Shown here: in pieces, positions 5,763-9,672 of the stretch
How the letters are laid out: each line of letters opens with the position of its first letter
Position numbering within the stretch: the stretch's first letter is position 1
Source: Flavobacterium sp.
Lineage (GTDB): Bacteria > Bacteroidota > Bacteroidia > Flavobacteriales > Flavobacteriaceae
Direction: 5' to 3'
DNA length: 9,672 nucleotides
NCBI GenBank assembly: GCA_024642295.1
Contig: JAHEBK010000041.1
Location: forward strand, 1 to 9,672
The notes under the pieces: model-generated
The model's database searches: none
Told to the model about the DNA's origin: nothing
Seen by the model: the letters and a program-made list of their open reading frames with translations, nothing else
Position numbers and translations under genes: made by a program

Positions 5763-7976
5763 CTAAAATGAGAAACCAATACTCACCCAAGTGTATGTGT
5801 TCGTGTTTTCCGGCGACCAAGTATGTTTTATTTCTATTGGACCTAGAACTGTTTCTAATCCATAACCAAAAGCATAACCTGTGTATTTAGGTACCGAAAC
5901 CCAATCCTCGATTGATTTAAAAATCTTATCCCCTAAATTGGCAACATTTGCAGAAAAATTGAAGTGATTATTTTTGTAAAATTCAAAATCAAGCGTTCCT
6001 GTCGATTTTATATAACTATTAGCTCCAATACTTAAAAAATCATACCCATAAAATGGTCTAAAATTATTTATTGGATTAAATCCATATCCTCCAAGTACAA
6101 AATTAAAAAAAGGAACACTTTTTACACCAACAGAAAAACCTGCTTCATTTTTCAAACAAAAGGTTAGATTTTTACTAATTGTTGCCGCTATTCCAATATC
6201 TCCTTTAATAATTGTATAGGGATTAAAAGCATTAGTATAATTAGACGAAAATAGAAACGAATGAATATCCCCAGCGAAATACCATCCTTTTTTAGGGAAA
6301 AATTTATCATCAAAACTATCGTACTTTAAATACCCAAAAGCACTTAAATAACTACTGCTATCTATGATAGGATTTACATTTGATAATGTTTCAGACTTTA
6401 TTTTCAAATATTTCCATTCAAAACCCCCGCCAATTAAAAATTGTTGTAAAAACAAAGACTGAAAATACAATTGATTTGTAATATCTGTAAAATTCACATT
6501 TACACTATTAACCCCAATGGTCGAAGAATCAAAATTATTTATATCGTTAGTAATATTTCTATTAAATTGATTAAAATGAGATTTGAATCCCACACTAAAA
6601 TTATATCCATTTTCAATATAATAATCAAAATTGTACCTGAAATTATCGCCTAACACTAAATCCAGAGATGCAATATCATTCTTAAAAAAACGTTTCTTTT
6701 GGGTAAAATTTACTAGAACAGCACTCTTAAACAGCCCGTCATAATGCAAACCAAATTTCAAAAATGATTTTATAGGATCTTCTTTTAAAACCAAATTCAA
6801 ATCGTCACTATCCTTGGCATAATTATTTGGTGTAAAATAATAATCAATACTATTAAAATTATGCGTTGCATCAATATTTGTAATTCCTTTCTCTAGCTGT
6901 TTATAGGTGATTTTTGTGTCTGGCTTAAATCTCAATTTTCCTGTAACATAATCTCTTGTGTAATTCTCTAATTCATTACAATTGATTTCCTTTATTATAA
7001 GCGTTTCGTCTTCAAGTTTTAATGGTGGCTTACTATATTTATCATTTTCACTTGCTAAACTCTTTAATTTTTCGAACACCGAAAAAGCAGCTTCTTCTCC
7101 TTTTATAATAATTTCTTTTCCATCATCAAAAGAAATCACACCATATTGCTTTATGTCTGGTTTAATATAAATGTCTGTATTCTTAATATTTTTCTTCATT
7201 TTCTCTATCGAATGAAGGTTTGTGATTTGCACTAATATTTTAGTAGCATCATTTAAACCTTTTTTCTTTAGCAAATCATCTTGTACATCTACTCCAATAA
7301 TCACATCTGCACCCAGTGCTTTTATTTCATCAACTGGATAATTATTAGTAACTCCACCATCAACCAGTAGCTCCCCATTTAACTCTATTGGCGAAAACAA
7401 CGAAGGAAATGCAGCACTAATCAGCATTGCCTGAGCTAAATTTCCTTTGTTTAGAATTACCTGTTTCCCTGTTTCAATATTAGAACCGATACATAAAAAA
7501 GGTGTTGGCAATTGATTAAAATCCCTAACATGCCTTACATTTCGCGTCAATTTACTCAATAAATTAAAATTATATATTCCTTTTGAAAGTGCCTCAGGAA
7601 TACCAATTTTAAATTTGTTAAAAGGCAACACTAGAGCATACACTTCATCATTTCTTTTTTCATAGAAATTTTTGGAGGCTCTAGGAATATAATCATTCAA
7701 TAACTCATCAAAATTTGTTGCCTTAAAAATGGAATCTACTTGGGCTGCATTGTAGCCCGCTGCATAAATCCCGCCAACAATCGCACCCATACTAGTGCCC
7801 CCAATGTAATCAACTTTAACACCTGCTTCTTCTAGTACTTTAAGCACTCCAATATGAGCAAATCCTTTGGCGCCACCACCACTTAAAACCAAACCTACTT
7901 TTGGTCTTTTTTCTTCTTGAGAAAACATATGATTCCCAGTAAAAAATATTAAAAGGATAATTATATATTTTTTCAT
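5763..7976 (-). CDS. patatin-like phospholipase with POTRA and outer-membrane barrel (PlpD/FplA type)
   Basis: A 737-residue outer-membrane lipase. A signal peptide covers about residues 1-19 (MKKYIIILLIFFTGNHMFS). The patatin domain follows (about 26-230), with the oxyanion-hole motif GGGAKG (33-38), catalytic Ser62 in GTSMG (60-64) and catalytic Asp206 in DGG (206-208). A probable POTRA-like segment spans about 322-390. The C-terminal half (about 400-737) is rich in alternating aromatic strands, carries the surface-antigen-like FPKKGWYF (560-567), and ends in Phe737 (VSIGFSF), a typical BamA recognition signal. This order matches type Vd secreted patatins (PlpD, FplA), where the barrel anchors or exports the lipase. 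Surface versus periplasmic location of the lipase cannot be decided here. The ATG at 7976 lies 47 bp after uvrC with no clear promoter between, so co-transcription with uvrC is likely. Confidence 0.93.
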   Translation of the reverse strand: MKKYIIILLIFFTGNHMFSQEEKRPKVGLVLSGGGAKGFAHIGVLKVLEEAGVKVDYIGGTSMGAIVGGIYAAGYNAAQVDSIFKATNFDELLNDYIPRASKNFYEKRNDEVYALVLPFNKFKIGIPEALSKGIYNFNLLSKLTRNVRHVRDFNQLPTPFLCIGSNIETGKQVILNKGNLAQAMLISAAFPSLFSPIELNGELLVDGGVTNNYPVDEIKALGADVIIGVDVQDDLLKKKGLNDATKILVQITNLHSIEKMKKNIKNTDIYIKPDIKQYGVISFDDGKEIIIKGEEAAFSVFEKLKSLASENDKYSKPPLKLEDETLIIKEINCNELENYTRDYVTGKLRFKPDTKITYKQLEKGITNIDATHNFNSIDYYFTPNNYAKDSDDLNLVLKEDPIKSFLKFGLHYDGLFKSAVLVNFTQKKRFFKNDIASLDLVLGDNFRYNFDYYIENGYNFSVGFKSHFNQFNRNITNDINNFDSSTIGVNSVNVNFTDITNQLYFQSLFLQQFLIGGGFEWKYLKIKSETLSNVNPIIDSSSYLSAFGYLKYDSFDDKFFPKKGWYFAGDIHSFLFSSNYTNAFNPYTIIKGDIGIAATISKNLTFCLKNEAGFSVGVKSVPFFNFVLGGYGFNPINNFRPFYGYDFLSIGANSYIKSTGTLDFEFYKNNHFNFSANVANLGDKIFKSIEDWVSVPKYTGYAFGYGLETVLGPIEIKHTWSPENTNTYTWVSIGFSF

Positions 7977-8023
7977 ATTTATAAAGTAGTCGGTTTAACT
8001 TAAATTCAAAAATTACTTGGTAA

Positions 8024-9672
8024 TTAATCTATTCTTGTTTTGTAAAATTCGACAATTTTTTTTGCTTTAGACACACCAATTACATCCGAAATTTCTTTTT
8101 CACTCACTAATTTCAATCTTTTAACACTTTTAAAATGCTGAATCAGAGTTAACATGGTTTTTTCTCCAATTCCAGGTATTGATTCGATAGAAGAATTTAA
8201 GGCTTCTTTACTTCTTCTGTCTCTATGATGTGTAATCCCAAAACGGTGAGCTTCGTTTCGCAACTGCTGAATTACTTTCAAAGTTTCTGATTTTTTATCC
8301 AAATATAATGGTGCCGAATCCCCTGGATAAAACAATTCTTCGAGACGCTTTGCAATACCAATAATGGCTATTTTACCTCTCAATCCTAGTTCGTCCAAGC
8401 TCTTCAATGCTGATGACAATTGTCCTTTTCCTCCATCAATTATAATTAAATGAGGCAAAGGCTCTTTTTCATCTAACAACCTTTTATAGCGACGATAAAC
8501 CACTTCTTCCATTGAAGCAAAATCATCAGGACCTTCGACTGTTTTTATATTAAAATGTCGGTAGTCTTTTTTACTTGGTTTTCCATCTTTAAAAACTACA
8601 CAAGCCGAAACAGGATTTGTTCCTTGAATATTTGAATTATCAAAACACTCAATATGTCTTGGTTCTACTGATAATCGCAAATCTTTTTGCATTTGAGCCA
8701 TTATCCGATTCGTATGGCGATCAGGATCTACAATTTGCAACTGTTTCAGTTGTTCGATTCTGTAAAATTTAGCATTTCGAATCGACAAATCTAAAATTTG
8801 TTTTTTATCGCCTAATTGCGGAACCGTTATTTTAATATTTGAACCCAAATCTATTGGAAACGGAACAATAACTTCTTTGGATAATAATTGGAATCGTTCT
8901 CTAAGCTCCACCACAGCCAACTCTAACAATTCTTCATCGGTTTCATCCAATTTTTTCTTCATTTCCATTGTATGGGAACGAATTATCGAGCCATGCGAAA
9001 TTTGAAGAAAATTTACATAAGCTGCACCTTCATCTGAAACAATTGAAAAAACATCTATATTGGTGATTTTTGGATTTACTATTGTGGAGCGTGATTGGTA
9101 ATTTTCAAGTACTTCAATTTTTTCCTTAATTTTCTGTGCTTCTTCAAAATGCATGTCTTGAGCCAATTCCATCATCAACTTCTTAAAGTCTTTCATGCTA
9201 TTTTTAAAATTTCCTTTTAAAATTTCACGAATTGCTTCAGCTTGTTTTTGATAATTTTCCAATGTTTCAAAACCCTCACAAGGTCCTTTACAATTCCCTA
9301 TATGATATTCTAAGCAAACTTTAAATTTTCCTGATTTAATATTTGAATCACTTAAATCAAAGTTACACGTGCGAAGTGGATACAACTCTTTGATTAACTC
9401 TAAAATAGTATTTACAGTTTTAAAACTAGTATAAGGCCCAAAATATTCCGACCCATCTTTGACCATTCTTCTGGTGGCAAATATTCTTGAAAAAGGTTCT
9501 TTTTTAATACAAATCCAAGGATAGCTTTTATCATCTCGCAACAACACATTATAACGTGGCTGCAAGGTTTTAATCAAATTATTTTCTAGCAAAAGAGCAT
9601 CGGTTTCTGTAGGAACCACAATATGCTTAATGGTAACAATTTTTTTTACCAAAACATTCGTCTTCGCCGTAT
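8024..9672 (-). CDS. uvrC: UvrABC excinuclease subunit C, N-terminus cut by window edge
   Basis: The dual-incision nuclease of nucleotide excision repair, acting with UvrA and UvrB in the cytoplasm. The frame is open to the edge: before the TTG at 9652 it reads TAKTNV, continuing the family consensus, so that TTG is not the start and about 50 N-terminal residues lie outside. Counting from that TTG, the visible parts are: the end of the GIY-YIG nuclease with its catalytic Glu23 (ALLLENNLIK); four cysteines at 96, 113, 121 and 125, placed like the Fe-S cysteines of E. coli UvrC; a UVR helix pair that binds UvrB (about 150-185); the RNase H-like nuclease with Asp338 (CFDNSN), Asp406 (IIDGGKG) and His469 (NEAHRFG); and a C-terminal double helix-hairpin-helix DNA-binding region (about 490-538). 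All key residues are present. The patatin gene follows after 47 bp. Confidence 0.97.
   Translation of the reverse strand, partial: TAKTNVLVKKIVTIKHIVVPTETDALLLENNLIKTLQPRYNVLLRDDKSYPWICIKKEPFSRIFATRRMVKDGSEYFGPYTSFKTVNTILELIKELYPLRTCNFDLSDSNIKSGKFKVCLEYHIGNCKGPCEGFETLENYQKQAEAIREILKGNFKNSMKDFKKLMMELAQDMHFEEAQKIKEKIEVLENYQSRSTIVNPKITNIDVFSIVSDEGAAYVNFLQISHGSIIRSHTMEMKKKLDETDEELLELAVVELRERFQLLSKEVIVPFPIDLGSNIKITVPQLGDKKQILDLSIRNAKFYRIEQLKQLQIVDPDRHTNRIMAQMQKDLRLSVEPRHIECFDNSNIQGTNPVSACVVFKDGKPSKKDYRHFNIKTVEGPDDFASMEEVVYRRYKRLLDEKEPLPHLIIIDGGKGQLSSALKSLDELGLRGKIAIIGIAKRLEELFYPGDSAPLYLDKKSETLKVIQQLRNEAHRFGITHHRDRRSKEALNSSIESIPGIGEKTMLTLIQHFKSVKRLKLVSEKEISDVIGVSKAKKIVEFYKTRID

Noticed and set aside
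9650..9652. TTG as the start codon of uvrC
   Set aside because: The frame stays open to the window edge and the preceding residues (TAKTNV) continue the UvrC family sequence, so the real start lies outside.

Overview
The window looks like chromosomal DNA from a member of the Bacteroidetes, most likely a Flavobacterium-type organism. It is AT-rich, and its intergenic regions carry matches to the Bacteroidetes -7 promoter element TAnnTTTG. Most genes lack a Shine-Dalgarno sequence, and the protein families are typical flavobacterial ones. This is a family-level inference from sequence character, not a database match.

Every confident gene lies on the minus strand, so the region is transcribed from right to left. 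From the right edge the order is: uvrC, cut by the window edge; 47 bp further on, a patatin-type phospholipase fused to an outer-membrane barrel; a 375-bp intergenic region; a tight three-gene unit of a DUF3108 protein, a tryptophan 2,3-dioxygenase and an M23 peptidase lipoprotein; a strong terminator; pgi; a second terminator; and a small four-helix membrane protein with histidines placed for possible heme binding. A possible further gene start is cut by the left edge.

The genes are mostly housekeeping or envelope functions: nucleotide excision repair (UvrC), glycolysis (Pgi), cell-wall editing (M23) and outer-membrane lipid hydrolysis (patatin). The DUF3108-dioxygenase-M23 unit shares a well-formed promoter. 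Its first two genes overlap by one base, and its third begins with TTG preceded by the only clear Shine-Dalgarno-like sequence in the window.

The most interesting non-coding part is 5388-5762. It holds a -7 element, a GC-rich hairpin and a near-perfect 15-bp terminator hairpin on the minus strand. Together these fit a short RNA of about 115 nt, or a long leader with an early terminator ahead of the dioxygenase operon. The -33 element of the operon promoter lies inside that same terminator hairpin. No mobile element, CRISPR array, tRNA or rRNA was seen, and I found no convincing new multi-gene system.
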